Of a DNA stretch of 64,000 nucleotides, positions 17,323 to 29,178 are shown one piece after another; position 1 is the first letter of the stretch; each line of letters begins with the position of its first letter. Below the pieces are notes generated by a model. That model was given only the letters and a program-made list of their open reading frames with translations, was not told where the DNA came from and searched no databases. The translations under genes and the position numbers were made by a program. This DNA comes from Propionibacteriaceae bacterium (GTDB lineage Bacteria > Actinomycetota > Actinomycetes > Propionibacteriales > Propionibacteriaceae): assembly GCA_030532825.1 (NCBI GenBank), contig JAUNKK010000002.1:45804-109803 (forward strand). The letters are read 5' to 3'.

Positions 17323-17778
17323 CTACGGCGAACCGGCGCTGCCGGGCGGGTGATGGCTGCCCGGCGGGGCCGACTCAAGCCACGCCATGAGTGCCATCAC
17401 GTTATCTAGGTCCATGGCGAGGTTGTGTTCGTGCCCAGTCAGGCGGTCTGAAATAGTAACGATGTATGACTCGTCAAACAGCACCACAGCCTCCAGGGCA
17501 GTCGCCGGGCGTCGTCCCTCCCACATCGTGGTGGCACGGGCGAAGGATCGGCTGGGCCGCAATGCCAATGAAAAGGCACGGTACCAGTCGAGTCGGTTGT
17601 CTCGGTACCGAGCGAACCCCAGCACCCAACCCACGCCGGGCCCGCCATCGCGCATTCGGTGCGCGCAATCGAAAAGGCCGCCCTGGCGGGTAAGCCAGCG
17701 GCGGCGCGCATAAAGAGCGGCGAAGGGCAGCAGACAAGCACAAATGGTGAAGACCACCACAGTTGTCCACCAACCCAT
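17323..17778 (-). CDS. DUF2550 membrane-anchored protein
   Basis: A 151-residue protein. I chose ATG 17778 because the sequence then starts with a membrane segment (MGWWTTVVVFTICACLLPFA) as in other DUF2550 proteins; a GTG at 17847 would add 23 unlikely residues. After the helix come GGLFDCAHRMRDGGPGVGWV, LGFARYRDNRLDWYRAFSLA and LRPSRSF, typical of the family, which is found right after atpC in actinobacteria. Function is not known. The 79 bases between atpC and this gene still allow transcription with the atp operon. No strong ribosome binding site is seen. Confidence 0.75.
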   Translation of the reverse strand: MGWWTTVVVFTICACLLPFAALYARRRWLTRQGGLFDCAHRMRDGGPGVGWVLGFARYRDNRLDWYRAFSLALRPSRSFARATTMWEGRRPATALEAVVLFDESYIVTISDRLTGHEHNLAMDLDNVMALMAWLESAPPGSHHPPGSAGSP

Positions 17779-17856
17779 AGACAAAACATAGCGCTTGGCG
17801 GAGCATCTGACGAGTTGAGGGCGGCCCCGCTGGGGAACCACCCGCACGTCACCAGG

Positions 17857-19724
<1,868 letters not shown>

Positions 19725-19729
19725 TTACC

Positions 19730-20641
19730 TCATTCGTTTCCGGCTGACTCGGCGAGCGCGGCGGCGCCGCCGACGATTTCAGAGATTTCCTGGGTGATCT
19801 CCGCCTGGCGGGCCTGGTTGGCCTCGCGGGTCAGGCGCTCGATCAGCTGCTGGGCGTTGTCCGTTGCCGATTTCATAGCGCGCTGGCGGCTGGCCAACTC
19901 GGATGCGGCCGATTGCAACAGCAGCGAATGGATGCGGTTGGCCACATACATCGGCAGCACTTGATCCAGTACCACCGTCGCGTTCGGCTCGAAGGCATAG
20001 TGCGGCAGAATCGCACCAGTGGTATCGGGTTCGTCCGACTCCTCGACGACCAACGGCAGCATCCGAAGCGCCACCGCCTCCTGCGTAAGCATCGTTTTAA
20101 AGCGCGTTGCGACGATATGGAGCTGGTCAACGCCTCCCTCTTCGTAGGGCATGAGGAAGCGATCGATCAGGGCGTCGGCAACCTGCTTGGCGTGCGAGTG
20201 ATCCGGGGCAATCGAGAATCCCGTCCAGCTTTGCTCGATCGGTCGGTCCCGAAACTCGTAGTACGACACCCCTTTGTTGCCGGTGACGTACAGCAGGCAT
20301 TCCTGCTGCTCCTCCTCCAGGCGTGCTTGGAGTTGCTCCGCCACCTTGATGACATTCGCGGAATAGGCCCCAGCGAGCCCCCGATCCCCGGTCATCACCA
20401 AGATCGCGGAACGCCGCGGTGGGGACACATCCTTGAGCAACGGGTGGTCCAGTTCACGCGAGCAGGTGGCGAGTGCGGAAACCGCATGCACTAAAGCCCA
20501 GGCGTATGGCGTGGCCTCCCGGACCGCCTGCTGTGCCTTGACGATGCGAGACGCCGCAATCAGCTCCATGGCGCGGGTGATTTTCTTGGTGGTGGCGACG
20601 GAACTCCGCCGCTGCCTGAGTTCCCGCAGACTGCTACCCAT
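19730..20641 (-). CDS. atpG: F-type ATP synthase subunit gamma
   Basis: A 303-residue protein with the N-terminal coiled-coil start LRELRQRRSSVATTKKITRA MELIAAS, the central GDRGLAGAYSANVIK, and the C-terminal helix ELASRQRAMKSATDNAQQLI. It is the rotating shaft of F1. Spacing is 6 bases from atpA and 8 bases to atpD. The last part of the protein (TQEISEIVGGAAAL) is conserved in family members. Confidence 0.95.
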   Translation of the reverse strand: MGSSLRELRQRRSSVATTKKITRAMELIAASRIVKAQQAVREATPYAWALVHAVSALATCSRELDHPLLKDVSPPRRSAILVMTGDRGLAGAYSANVIKVAEQLQARLEEEQQECLLYVTGNKGVSYYEFRDRPIEQSWTGFSIAPDHSHAKQVADALIDRFLMPYEEGGVDQLHIVATRFKTMLTQEAVALRMLPLVVEESDEPDTTGAILPHYAFEPNATVVLDQVLPMYVANRIHSLLLQSAASELASRQRAMKSATDNAQQLIERLTREANQARQAEITQEISEIVGGAAALAESAGNE

Positions 20642-20647
20642 GAGACA

Positions 20648-22285
20648 TCAACCCCGCTTCTGGCGCTTGATCGTCTCCTGACGGATGGCTTCCTCATCAA
20701 TCGGGGCGTGTTCCTCATCCTCGTCCAGCAGCTTGCCATCGGCCGTGCGGAAGACCTTCTTGAACTCATCGAGTGCCTTGACGGTCGCCTCCTGGAGGTC
20801 GTCACCAAACAACTTGGTTTCGGCGATCGTCTGCAGAATCTCCGTGCTGTGCCGCAGGTACTCCAAAAACTCCTGCTCGAAGCGCAGCACGTCCTCAACA
20901 GGGACACTGTCAAAGTGCCCCTGAACACCCGCCCACACGGAAATCACCTGGTCTTGAACGGGGTACGGCGCATACTGCCCCTGCCGCAGCAGTTCGACGA
21001 GACGGGCCCCCCGATCCAGCTGCTGCCGGGAGGCGGCGTCCAGGTCGGAAGCAAACATCGCGAAAGCCTGCATGTCGCGGTACTGGGCCAGGTTGATCTT
21101 CAGCGATCCGGCCACCGATTTCATGGCCTTGACCTGCGCCGCGCCACCCACTCGAGACACGGAGATGCCCACATCAATGGCGGGACGCTGGTTGGCGTTG
21201 AAGAGGTCCGACTGAAGAAAGATCTGCCCGTCAGTGATGGAGATCACGTTGGTCGGAATGTAGGCCGACACATCGTTGGCCTTGGTCTCAATGATGGGCA
21301 GGCCGGTCATTGATCCACCACCCAGCTCATCCGACAGCTTGGCGCAGCGCTCCAGCAGACGGGAGTGAAGGTAGAACACGTCTCCCGGATAGGCCTCACG
21401 TCCCGGAGGCCGACGCAACAGCAGCGACATTGCCCGGTAGGCCTCCGCCTGCTTGGTGAGGTCGTCGAAGATGATCAGCACGTGCTTCCCCTGATACATC
21501 CAGTGCTGACCGATTGCGGAGCCAGCGTAGGGGGCAATGTATTTATATCCGGCTGGATCAGAGGCCGGAGCATGCACGATCGTGGTGTATTCGAGGGCGC
21601 CAGCGGCTTCCAGGGTGCTGCGGACCTCCGCAACCGTTGAGCCCTTCTGTCCGATGGCAACGTAGATGCACCGCACCTGCTGCTTCGGATCCCCGGACTC
21701 CCAGTTCCCCTTCTGATTGATGATGGTGTCGATGGCGATAGCGGTCTTGCCAGTTTTGCGGTCGCCGATGATCAGCTGCCGCTGACCCCGACCAATGGGG
21801 GTCATGGCATCGATGGCCTTGAGTCCAGTTTGCAGAGGCTCGCGGACTTCCTGTCGGTCCATCACGCCAGCTGCCTGCAACTCAAGGGCGCGTCGTCCCT
21901 CCAGGTCCTTGATTTCACCCAGTCCGTCGATGGGGTTGCCAATCGCGTCTACGACCCGGCCGAGGTACCCGTCACCAACTGGGACGGACAGCACCTCGCC
22001 GGTGCCATGCACAACGGAGCCCTCATCGATGCCCTCGGAGTCGCCAAGCACAACAACGCCGATCTCGCGTTCGTCAAGGTTCAGGGCGATGCCCATGGTG
22101 CCGTTCTCAAAACGCAGCAGTTCATTCGCCATCGCCGAGGGCAGACCCTCGACGCGCGCAATGCCGTCGCCGGAGGTGACGACTACGCCCACTTCGGTCT
22201 TGCTGGCGGCTGCGGGCTGGTACGACGAGACGAACTCGTCAAGCGCGCTACGGATCTCATCGGGACTGATGGTGAGTTCAGCCAT
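20648..22285 (-). CDS. atpA: F-type ATP synthase subunit alpha
   Basis: A 545-residue protein. It starts [20 protein letters not shown], has the beta-barrel with [19 protein letters not shown], Walker [16 protein letters not shown], the [20 protein letters not shown] catalytic-interface motif and the long helical C-terminus. Alpha binds non-catalytic nucleotide and, with beta, forms the F1 hexamer. The C-terminal tail after [11 protein letters not shown] is charged ([18 protein letters not shown]), a common actinobacterial feature. Confidence 0.97.
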   Translation of the reverse strand: MAELTISPDEIRSALDEFVSSYQPAAASKTEVGVVVTSGDGIARVEGLPSAMANELLRFENGTMGIALNLDEREIGVVVLGDSEGIDEGSVVHGTGEVLSVPVGDGYLGRVVDAIGNPIDGLGEIKDLEGRRALELQAAGVMDRQEVREPLQTGLKAIDAMTPIGRGQRQLIIGDRKTGKTAIAIDTIINQKGNWESGDPKQQVRCIYVAIGQKGSTVAEVRSTLEAAGALEYTTIVHAPASDPAGYKYIAPYAGSAIGQHWMYQGKHVLIIFDDLTKQAEAYRAMSLLLRRPPGREAYPGDVFYLHSRLLERCAKLSDELGGGSMTGLPIIETKANDVSAYIPTNVISITDGQIFLQSDLFNANQRPAIDVGISVSRVGGAAQVKAMKSVAGSLKINLAQYRDMQAFAMFASDLDAASRQQLDRGARLVELLRQGQYAPYPVQDQVISVWAGVQGHFDSVPVEDVLRFEQEFLEYLRHSTEILQTIAETKLFGDDLQEATVKALDEFKKVFRTADGKLLDEDEEHAPIDEEAIRQETIKRQKRG

Positions 22286-22309
22286 TGCGTCCTACTTTCG
22301 CTTCATGTG

Positions 22310-23101
22310 TCAGTTCAAGAGCCGACGGGCTTCGTTGAGCCGTCCGGCCACGGTTGATTCGAATACGTCCGACCCGAGGGCGACGTTCATCCCGCCGAGG
22401 ACGTCAGGATCGACCTCAACTTGCAGGAACACGTTGCCCCCGACCTGCGTCTCCAGCGCCCGGCGAAGCCGGGCAAGACGGCCTTCGTCCAGCGGCCGTG
22501 CGACGGTGACCCGGGCGATTTGCTCGTGCGCCAACTCGGCCGCGAGGCGAAGATAGCTGGCGAGGGTCAGGGGAACCGTGCGTGCCCGGGCCGCAGCGGC
22601 TCGCGAAGCCAAGCGTTCCGTGATCGGCGTGGCCTTGCCACGAATCAGCCGCGTGATGAGCGCCCGCCGATCCGCCAGCGACCGCCCTCGGTTGCGCAGC
22701 GCGTCCGACAGCTGGGGAGCCCCCTCGATCACGGTGGCGAATTGGTGTAACTCCTCCTGGACGCGTTCCAATTCACCGTGTTCGCGTGCCGCGCGTAGCA
22801 ACCCACGAATGCCCTGCCGTTCGATGGCTTCAATCATGGTACGACCGCCCGGCCAAGGGTGACCAACGACTTCAGTCACGACCGTCAGCGCCGTGTCACT
22901 GACTCGCCCACCCAGAAGACGTCTGGCCAGCGCCTGCCGGTCAACAGTGCTGGCCGACGGGTCGGAGAGCGAACGCCTCAGGGGAGGTTGGGCCTCAAGC
23001 AGATCGACGACGGCGAACAACTCGTCGGCGGTATCCTCATCCACCCAATGGGCATCGGCTACCGTATCGAAGGAACTGAGGGCGACGTCACGGGATTTCA
23101 T
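22310..23101 (-). CDS. atpH: F-type ATP synthase subunit delta
   Basis: A 263-residue protein from ATG 23101, overlapping the atpF stop as ATGA. The OSCP/delta domain is seen in LRRSLSDPSASTVDRQALAR, FATVIEGAPQLSDALRNRG and the C-terminal ALETQVGGNVFLQVEVDPDV LGGMNV. Delta holds the peripheral stalk to the top of F1. Actinobacterial delta subunits are longer than the E. coli 177 residues, as here. Confidence 0.93.
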   Translation of the reverse strand: MKSRDVALSSFDTVADAHWVDEDTADELFAVVDLLEAQPPLRRSLSDPSASTVDRQALARRLLGGRVSDTALTVVTEVVGHPWPGGRTMIEAIERQGIRGLLRAAREHGELERVQEELHQFATVIEGAPQLSDALRNRGRSLADRRALITRLIRGKATPITERLASRAAAARARTVPLTLASYLRLAAELAHEQIARVTVARPLDEGRLARLRRALETQVGGNVFLQVEVDPDVLGGMNVALGSDVFESTVAGRLNEARRLLN

Positions 23102-23643
23102 CGTGTCGCCGCTTCAAGCTCAGCCAGGAAACAATCCACGGTCCGGTTGGCGCGTTCATCGTCCGCCAGCGACTCGCCGACGATCTTCCCTGCCAGCTCG
23201 GTGGCCAACCCACCGATCTCGCCGCGCAACTCGGTCATGAGTTGCGAGCGCTCGGCCTCCAGTTGCGCGCGCCCCGCGGCAAGGATGCGATCGGATTCCT
23301 TCGAGGCCTTCTCCCGGGCTTCAGCTAGTAGCTGGGCTCCCGCTGTCTTGGCTTCTTCGCGGATCCGAGCGGCTTCTTCCCGGGCGGAGTTCAGCTGGTC
23401 GTTGTACTCCGTTAAGGCAGCCTCGGCCTTGGCTTCGGCCTGTTCGGCCCGGCGTATGCCACCCTCGATCCGCTGGTACCGCTCGTCATAGAGCTTCTCA
23501 AAGGCCGGCACGACGACCTTCCACATGACGAGAAAGACCAGCAGCATCAGGATGATGCCGACAATGACCTCGGACAGATGATGGGGCAGAAGGGGTCCGA
23601 GGTCGATCCCAGACTCAAGCAACGCCCCAGTTACGGGGAGCAC
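23098..23643 (-). CDS. atpF: F-type ATP synthase subunit b
   Basis: A 181-residue protein from GTG 23643, with AAGGA 7 bases upstream. One N-terminal membrane helix (LSEVIVGIILMLLVFLVMWK VVVPAF) is followed by a long charged coiled coil rich in Glu, Ala and Arg (RRAEQAEAKAEAALTEYNDQ, EEAARIREEAKTAGAQ). This is the peripheral stalk. The next gene, atpH, starts within its stop codon. Confidence 0.94.
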   Translation of the reverse strand: MLPVTGALLESGIDLGPLLPHHLSEVIVGIILMLLVFLVMWKVVVPAFEKLYDERYQRIEGGIRRAEQAEAKAEAALTEYNDQLNSAREEAARIREEAKTAGAQLLAEAREKASKESDRILAAGRAQLEAERSQLMTELRGEIGGLATELAGKIVGESLADDERANRTVDCFLAELEAATR

Positions 23644-23651
23644 ACCGATCC

Positions 23652-23876
23652 TTAGTTGAGGACGAAGGCCAAGGCGATGGCGATGATGGCGAGCGCCTCA
23701 ACGACAGCGAAGCCGATGAAGGCGGTGCTCATCATGGCGCCGCGGGCCTCCGGTTGCCGGGCGGTGCCATTGATTACAGAGGCGAAAATCCAGGCGACGC
23801 CCAAAGCCGGGGCGATCGTCGCGATCGCGTAGCCGATCATGTTGAGCGAGCCGTTGATTTCCAGGAGGGATAGCAT
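23652..23876 (-). CDS. atpE: F-type ATP synthase subunit c
   Basis: A 74-residue two-helix hairpin. Helix 1 (MIGYAIATIAPALGVAWIFA) and helix 2 (GFAVVEALAIIAIALAFVLN) flank the polar loop TARQPEARG. The ion-binding glutamate sits in FAVVEALAI. The polar ligands that mark sodium-type c rings are not seen, so proton coupling is expected. An AAGGAAAA ribosome binding site precedes the ATG. Confidence 0.96.
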   Translation of the reverse strand: MLSLLEINGSLNMIGYAIATIAPALGVAWIFASVINGTARQPEARGAMMSTAFIGFAVVEALAIIAIALAFVLN

Positions 23877-23935
23877 GGTTTTCCTTTCGGATGGCTCCTG
23901 ACCGGGGTTGGTTCAGGAGTCGGTCTTTCTTTAAC

Positions 23936-24736
23936 TCAGTGCGCTTCAGAGATGGAGGTGGACACGTACTGGGCGGTGAGGACGGTGAAAATATAAGCCT
24001 GCAAGGCACCGATGAACAGCTCCAAGAACAAGATGGCGAAGCTAAAGGTGACGGAGACCGCGCCAGAAACGTTAAACACCAGGTTGTTCTGGTAAGTCAG
24101 GAGGAAGGACCCGCCGACCACGAAAACCAACACCACTAGGTGGCCGGCGAACATGTTGGCGAACAGACGCAGTGCCAGGGTAACGGGCCGAGTGACGAAG
24201 GTCGCCAGGAACTCTAGCGGCATGATCAACCAGAGCAAGTACCACGGAACCCCTTCGGGGATGAGGGCCCGCTTCAGGAATCCCAGGCCGAACTTTTGAA
24301 ATCCGGCTCCCACGTAAACGCACCAAGACAAGAGCGCCAGGCCATAGGCGAAGCCGACGTTGGAGAAAGTCGGCAGCATGAATACGAAGAGTTCGCCGAA
24401 CCAGTTGTTGACGAGCAGAAACGAGAAGAGGGCGAGCAGGTACGGCAGGTAGCGCCGGTAGTCATGGTGGAGGATGTCCCGAGCGATGCCGTTGCGCACG
24501 AACTCGTAGATGTACTCCGCGAAGAACTGCCCCTTCGAAGGCTTAACCTTCAACTTTCGGGAGGCAAGCCACCACAAAACGATCACGAGCAGCGCACCGA
24601 TGACTGCCTGCCAGAACGGCTTGTTCATCCAGGCTGGGGTGCCAGGTATGACTGGGGTGTCAAAGATGAAGTCATTGACGCTCGGCGGCGTGTAGCCGCC
24701 GTCCCCACCCGCCAGCGGAAGAAGCCAAGGGTTCAC
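23936..24736 (-). CDS. atpB: F-type ATP synthase subunit a
   Basis: A 266-residue membrane protein from GTG 24736, which overlaps the preceding stop as GTGA. The essential arginine is in RPVTLALRLFANMFAGH, and LFLELFIGALQAYIFTVLTA is the conserved last helix. Subunit a forms the proton channel against the c ring. Five or six membrane helices can be counted. Confidence 0.95.
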   Translation of the reverse strand: MNPWLLPLAGGDGGYTPPSVNDFIFDTPVIPGTPAWMNKPFWQAVIGALLVIVLWWLASRKLKVKPSKGQFFAEYIYEFVRNGIARDILHHDYRRYLPYLLALFSFLLVNNWFGELFVFMLPTFSNVGFAYGLALLSWCVYVGAGFQKFGLGFLKRALIPEGVPWYLLWLIMPLEFLATFVTRPVTLALRLFANMFAGHLVVLVFVVGGSFLLTYQNNLVFNVSGAVSVTFSFAILFLELFIGALQAYIFTVLTAQYVSTSISEAH

Positions 24737-24957
24737 GTACCGCTCCCATATCGCTTGATGATCACGTAAATGCTGGTGACAAGCCCCACGATGAGTCCCA
24801 GCGGCAGCAGCCAGGAGGTCTTCCAGATGGAGTCACCAAGCCAGCCGAGCCCTCCGTAGCACAGCAAGCCGGCCAGGATGTAGCTGAGCACGACCATTCC
24901 GTCCTCGGAGCCGCCTCGCTGCGAGGTCCTGTCCTCGGATTCTGATGTGGTGCCCAT
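24733..24957 (-). CDS. AtpZ-like small ATP synthase accessory protein
   Basis: A 74-residue protein. I chose ATG 24957; the longer upstream reading overlaps atpI antisense-free sequence but has no family similarity. The N-terminus is polar (MGTTSESEDRTSQRGGSEDG). Two membrane segments follow, VVLSYILAGLLCYGGLGWLG and LLPLGLIVGLVTSIYVIIKR, as in AtpZ/AtpQ-type proteins (PF09527) found between atpI and atpB. These help assembly or magnesium/calcium transport in some bacteria. The end overlaps atpB. Confidence 0.75.
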   Translation of the reverse strand: MGTTSESEDRTSQRGGSEDGMVVLSYILAGLLCYGGLGWLGDSIWKTSWLLPLGLIVGLVTSIYVIIKRYGSGT

Positions 24958-25018
24958 GTTGGGGGTGAGCCTACCTGAAAACGCCCGCAGCTTCACCCTC
25001 CCGCTAGGCCTGAAACGT

Positions 25019-25456
25019 TCAGATGTCATGGATGTCGTAGACGGGTACGCGTTGACGTCGAGCCACCAATACAACACCCGTGGTCCAGGCCAACACCGTG
25101 GCAATCACCGCCACCGCCAACCACCTGCTGTCCGTCGCGGGTCCGAGTCGCGGATGTTCGGTCACGAACCAGAATCCTGCGCCGATGCCCACGACTCGCA
25201 CGGCATAGGAGGCCAGCACAATTCCAAGGCCCTGCACCGGCGGTAGTTCGCAGGCGACGATCTCAATCGTCTGCCCGACGGAGAAAAACAATACGACTGC
25301 CGCGAACCCGATGGCGGCCCCAATCGCGGCCTCACGCGAACCAGCGACGACGGCAAAGCCGCAGATACTCAGCCCAACCCCGTGGCCAACGACCAGCCCC
25401 CCGACCATCATCTGTTTTGCCCGCCGGGTGGCACCGGTGACGCGTCGTTCAACCAC
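25019..25456 (-). CDS. atpI: ATP synthase protein I
   Basis: A 145-residue protein with four membrane segments (MMVGGLVVGHGVGLSICGFA, AAIGAAIGFAAVVLFFSVGQ, GIVLASYAVRVVGIGAGFWF, WLAVAVIATVLAWTTGVVLV). I chose GTG 25456 because AAGGAG lies 6 bases before it; GTG 25471 is upstream of that Shine-Dalgarno sequence and is less likely. AtpI assists c-ring assembly and is not needed for catalysis. It overlaps the wecA end by 8 bases, so it is coupled to it. Confidence 0.8.
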   Translation of the reverse strand: MVERRVTGATRRAKQMMVGGLVVGHGVGLSICGFAVVAGSREAAIGAAIGFAAVVLFFSVGQTIEIVACELPPVQGLGIVLASYAVRVVGIGAGFWFVTEHPRLGPATDSRWLAVAVIATVLAWTTGVVLVARRQRVPVYDIHDI

Positions 25457-26558
25457 CGCTAGCTCCTTCACGGCGGCGCCGAGGCAGCATGGTCACGACC
25501 GCCAACACGACGCATCCCAGGGCCAAGCTCCCCCATGTGGCGGGATGGTTCAACAGCACAACGCACACCAGCCCCCCAGCAACCACGGCACTCCAAGCGC
25601 ACAGGATCAGCACGGCGGCACGCTGTGAGTGACCACGGGCGATCATCCGGTGATGTAGGTGCTGCTTATCGGCGACGAACGGGTGTTGACCCCGAGCGGT
25701 GCGGCGAGCATAGGCGAGCCCAAGGTCGATGAGCGGCAAAGCAAGCGTGGCGAAGGGCAGCAGGATGGGCAGCAGGGCCGGAAGCACATCGTCACGGTCT
25801 CGGCTGAGGGCGCTGGGATCCACCTGTCCGGTGAAAGAAATGGCGCTCATCGCCATCAGGAATCCCAGCAGCATCGCCCCGGCATCGCCCATGAACATCC
25901 GGGCCGGCTGGAAGTTGTGGGCCAAGAATCCGAGGCAGATTCCGACGGTGGCGACGGTGATCAGGCTGGCGGTCGTGGCCCGGACCAGGTCCTGTTCGTA
26001 AGCCAGGACGTACGAGTAGGCGAAGAAGGCGCCAGCACCGATGGCAACGACGCCAGCGGCGAGGCCATCGAGACCATCCACAAAGTTCACTGCATTCGCG
26101 CAGATCGCGATGAACAGCACCGTGACGAGGATGCTGGAGGCATCGTCCATGGTGAACACTGCGTTGGGCAGCGGAATCCAGTAGATCCGGACGCCCCCCA
26201 ACACCGCCGCCCCGGCGGCCAGTACCTGTCCTCCGAACTTGACCAGGGCGCTCAATTCGTACATGTCATCTAGTACCCCGACCAGACAGATCAGCCCACT
26301 GGCCACCAAGACAGTCAGGGCGTCATGCCCCACGGTGGCGAACCGAGACAGGAATGGCAGCTGAATCGCGAGCGTGAGGCCGACAGCCAGCCCGCCGAAC
26401 ATCGCTAGGCCACCGAAATATGGTTTCGGAATGGTATGCATGTCGCGGCTGCGGACCCTGGCCACGACGCCCCAGTGGGCAGCGAACTGGCGGCACAGGC
26501 CAGCCAGCAAATACGTGGTAGCCGCCGCCACTAGCAGGACTAGAAGGTATTCGCGCAT
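25449..26558 (-). CDS. Undecaprenyl-phosphate GlcNAc-1-phosphate transferase-like (MraY/WecA family)
   Basis: A 369-residue polytopic protein with about 10 membrane segments. Family regions are IPKPYFGGLAMFGGLAVG, the aspartate-rich NFVDGLDGLAAGVVAIGAG, FMGDAGAMLLGFLMA and the cytoplasmic HPFVADKQHLHHRMIARGHS. It moves a sugar 1-phosphate, probably N-acetylglucosamine, to the lipid carrier for glycan or teichoic-acid-like polymers. The position between sua5 and atpI is a common actinobacterial order. Its ATG overlaps the sua5 stop (TGATG). Confidence 0.88.
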   Translation of the reverse strand: MREYLLVLLVAAATTYLLAGLCRQFAAHWGVVARVRSRDMHTIPKPYFGGLAMFGGLAVGLTLAIQLPFLSRFATVGHDALTVLVASGLICLVGVLDDMYELSALVKFGGQVLAAGAAVLGGVRIYWIPLPNAVFTMDDASSILVTVLFIAICANAVNFVDGLDGLAAGVVAIGAGAFFAYSYVLAYEQDLVRATTASLITVATVGICLGFLAHNFQPARMFMGDAGAMLLGFLMAMSAISFTGQVDPSALSRDRDDVLPALLPILLPFATLALPLIDLGLAYARRTARGQHPFVADKQHLHHRMIARGHSQRAAVLILCAWSAVVAGGLVCVVLLNHPATWGSLALGCVVLAVVTMLPRRRREGASGG

Positions 26559-27211
26559 CAGTCGGCCTGCAGTTCAGGCACCACTTCGCGAAGCGCTTCA
26601 ACGCCGATGGCCCCTTGACGGAGCACGTGCCCGTGATCGTCAACCGTAAAGTCGACGATCGTCGAGGCCTCTCCCCCAGCAGCCGACCCAGCATCGAGGT
26701 ACACCGCGACGCTATCACCTAGCATCTTGTAAGCCGCGTCTACGGTCGTGGCTGCGGGCCGCCCCGAGACATTGGCAGAGCTAACCGCCAGAGGCCCCGT
26801 CCGCCGCAGCAGAGAGCGGGTCTGGCCAAGATCCGGGACCCTGATGGCGACGGTCCCCTGAGCGTCACCAAGGTCCAGGGGAAGCGATCGCTGAGCATGA
26901 AGGATGATCGTGAGTGCGCCGGGCCAGAATCGGTCAACTAGATCACGGGCGGCATCAGGCACGGCGCTGACGAGAGCCCGTAGCATGGAACTCTCTGCGA
27001 TCAACACGGGTGGCGGCATCTCGCGCCCCCGCTGCTTGGCTGCCAGTAGCTTGGCCACGGCTTGGGCATCGAAGGCGGCGGCACCGATACCGTACACCGT
27101 GTCGGTCGGCAGCACGATGCACTCCCCTGCCGCAACCGCTTCCCGCGCCGCCTCCAGCGCACCGTCGAGGTCCATTGCCAGGGACAGGATCTTGGGCTCG
27201 GTTTCGGTCAC
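26558..27211 (-). CDS. L-threonylcarbamoyladenylate synthase
   Basis: A 217-residue YrdC/Sua5-domain protein from GTG 27211. The signature region AVAAGECIVLPTDTVYGIGA, AKQRGREMPPPVLIAES, RFWPGALTIILHA and GPLAVSSANVSGRPAATTVD is complete. It makes threonylcarbamoyl-AMP from threonine, bicarbonate and ATP, the first step of t6A37 in tRNAs that read ANN codons. It lacks the extra C-terminal Sua5 domain. The GTG overlaps the prmC stop. Confidence 0.93.
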   Translation of the reverse strand: MTETEPKILSLAMDLDGALEAAREAVAAGECIVLPTDTVYGIGAAAFDAQAVAKLLAAKQRGREMPPPVLIAESSMLRALVSAVPDAARDLVDRFWPGALTIILHAQRSLPLDLGDAQGTVAIRVPDLGQTRSLLRRTGPLAVSSANVSGRPAATTVDAAYKMLGDSVAVYLDAGSAAGGEASTIVDFTVDDHGHVLRQGAIGVEALREVVPELQAD

Positions 27212-28050
27212 TCGCCAATCCTGCCATGTCGGGCGACGAGATGTCGGGGCCGTCCTGCCAGATCGCGCACCTGTCGCACGATCTGAAAGTCATCGGAGAA
27301 CAGGCCCGTTACCTGCTCAGCATGGGATTCATCGTGTTCGACTGCAACCAGGCCCCCGGGGACTAGAAGCCGAGCAGCGACCCGGGAAACAACGCGGATC
27401 GCGTCCAACCCATCTGGGCCACCGTAGAGCGCTTCCGGCGGATCGTGAGAGACTTCCCGGGGCACCTGACCCCGCTGCCGCTCCGGCACATAGGGTGGGT
27501 TGGCGACCACGACGTCAACGTGGCCATTCAGGTCATGAAAGGCGTCGGCCATATCCCCCAGGCGGCAATCAACGCCGAGGCCATCAAGGTTCTTGAGCAG
27601 CCACGGCCAGGCCTCCGTGGAGCGCTCGACCACGTGGAGTTCCAAGCCGCCACGCTCGGTCGCCAGACTACGCGCGATGGCTCCCGAGCCCGCGCACAAT
27701 TCCACGACCCGTCGCCGCCCGGGTGGCAGGGAAGCCAAGTGGTTGAGTACTTCGTCTACGAGGAGTTCAGTCTCGGGCCGTGGGATGAAAACGCCAGGTC
27801 CGACAGCTACGGTCTCGTAGCGAAATGGGGCGCTACCCGTGAGGTATTGCACGGGCTCGCCCGCCGCACGCCGTATAGCTAGGCGTTCTGCGTGCTCTCG
27901 CTCCGAGGGCGTCGCCTCCCTGAGCACGAGGGCAGCCGAATCGCAGTTCAATGCGTGGCTGACCAGCCATCGAGCGTCAGCGGCGGGGGTGAGAATCTCC
28001 GCCGCTGCGAGGCGTTCGGTGATGTCGAGGACTAGGTCCCATGCCCTCAC
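27208..28050 (-). CDS. prmC: Peptide chain release factor N5-glutamine methyltransferase
   Basis: A 280-residue protein from GTG 28050. The N-terminal helical domain ends in [20 protein letters not shown]; the methyltransferase fold has [31 protein letters not shown] and the catalytic NPPYVPE. It methylates the GGQ glutamine of RF1 and RF2. It overlaps prfA, whose product is its substrate, by 4 bases, which supports the call. Confidence 0.94.
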   Translation of the reverse strand: MRAWDLVLDITERLAAAEILTPAADARWLVSHALNCDSAALVLREATPSEREHAERLAIRRAAGEPVQYLTGSAPFRYETVAVGPGVFIPRPETELLVDEVLNHLASLPPGRRRVVELCAGSGAIARSLATERGGLELHVVERSTEAWPWLLKNLDGLGVDCRLGDMADAFHDLNGHVDVVVANPPYVPERQRGQVPREVSHDPPEALYGGPDGLDAIRVVSRVAARLLVPGGLVAVEHDESHAEQVTGLFSDDFQIVRQVRDLAGRPRHLVARHGRIGE

Positions 28051-29114
28051 TGCCCGGCTCCGGCTAGACGTTCAGCCAAGTCGGCCTCGGCTAGCGCATC
28101 AAGAACAGGCGCCAGCGCGCCGGCGAGCACAAGGTCGAGGTTGTGGGATTTGAATCCGATGCGGTGATCGGCGAATCGGTTCTCCGGAAAGTTATACGTA
28201 CGTACCCGCTCGGAACGGTCCACGGTCCGCACTTGGGATTTTCGGGCGGCTGAGGCAGCCTCAGCGGCCTCAGCCTCCCGGATAGCTGCCAAGCGAGCAC
28301 GCAGGAGCCGCATGGCTTGTTCCCGATTCTGGAGTTGCGAACGCTCATTCTGGCAACTCACCACCACCCCGGTGGGCAGGTGGGTGATACGCACGGCGGA
28401 ATCGGTGGTGTTGACCCCCTGGCCGCCAGGCCCGGAAGACCGAAACACGTCGATACGCAGATCGGACTCGTTGATTTCCAGTTCCTCAGCCTCGATATCG
28501 GGGGATACGAGCACACCTGCAGCTGAGGTGTGGATGCGGCCCTGGGTTTCGGTGACAGGTACCCGCTGCACACGATGCACGCCGCCCTCGAATTTAAGGC
28601 GACCGTAAGGGCCTACGCCGTCGATGCTTGTGCCCTTGACAGCGACGGTGACGGACTTGAATCCACCCAAATCAGTGGGCTGGGCATCCACCACTTCAAG
28701 TTGCCATCCAACCTGCTCAGCGTACCGCTGGTACATCCGCAATAAATCGCCGACGAAGAGAGCGGACTCCTCCCCCCCCTCCCCTGACTTGATCTCAAGG
28801 ATGGCATCAGCGTCGTCGTTGGGGTCCCTCGGGGCAAGCAAGCGGGTCAGCCGGGCAGTCACCTCAGCGAGTCGTTCGCTGAGGGCGTCCGCCTCCTGAG
28901 CGAAGGTGCCGTCGAGTTCCGCCAGTTCGAGGGCTGCTTCGCGATCGGCCGTGAGTTCGCGATGACTCGCCAACGCTTCCACGATAGGACGCAACGCAGC
29001 GTAACGCCGACCGACCCGACGCATCAGCGCCGGGTCGGAGTGCGTTGCGGGATCAGCAAGCTGGGCCTCCAACTGGCTAAACTCCGCTACCAAAGGTTCC
29101 GCGGATTCGAACAA
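28047..29114 (-). CDS. prfA: Peptide chain release factor 1
   Basis: A 355-residue protein from TTG 29114, with AAGGAG upstream (AAGGAGACCTCATTG). [22 protein letters not shown] segment holds the GGQ that triggers peptidyl-tRNA hydrolysis, and [18 protein letters not shown] carries the PVT-type anticodon mimic for [26 protein letters not shown] is also typical. Together with prmC, sua5 and rpmE it forms a translation-related run. Confidence 0.95.
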   Translation of the reverse strand: MFESAEPLVAEFSQLEAQLADPATHSDPALMRRVGRRYAALRPIVEALASHRELTADREAALELAELDGTFAQEADALSERLAEVTARLTRLLAPRDPNDDADAILEIKSGEGGEESALFVGDLLRMYQRYAEQVGWQLEVVDAQPTDLGGFKSVTVAVKGTSIDGVGPYGRLKFEGGVHRVQRVPVTETQGRIHTSAAGVLVSPDIEAEELEINESDLRIDVFRSSGPGGQGVNTTDSAVRITHLPTGVVVSCQNERSQLQNREQAMRLLRARLAAIREAEAAEAASAARKSQVRTVDRSERVRTYNFPENRFADHRIGFKSHNLDLVLAGALAPVLDALAEADLAERLAGAGQ

Positions 29115-29178
29115 TGAGGTCTCCTTATCCGCGAGGATTAGAGGTCCGGGGTAGCGTGCCTACGGCATCGCCCAGCGA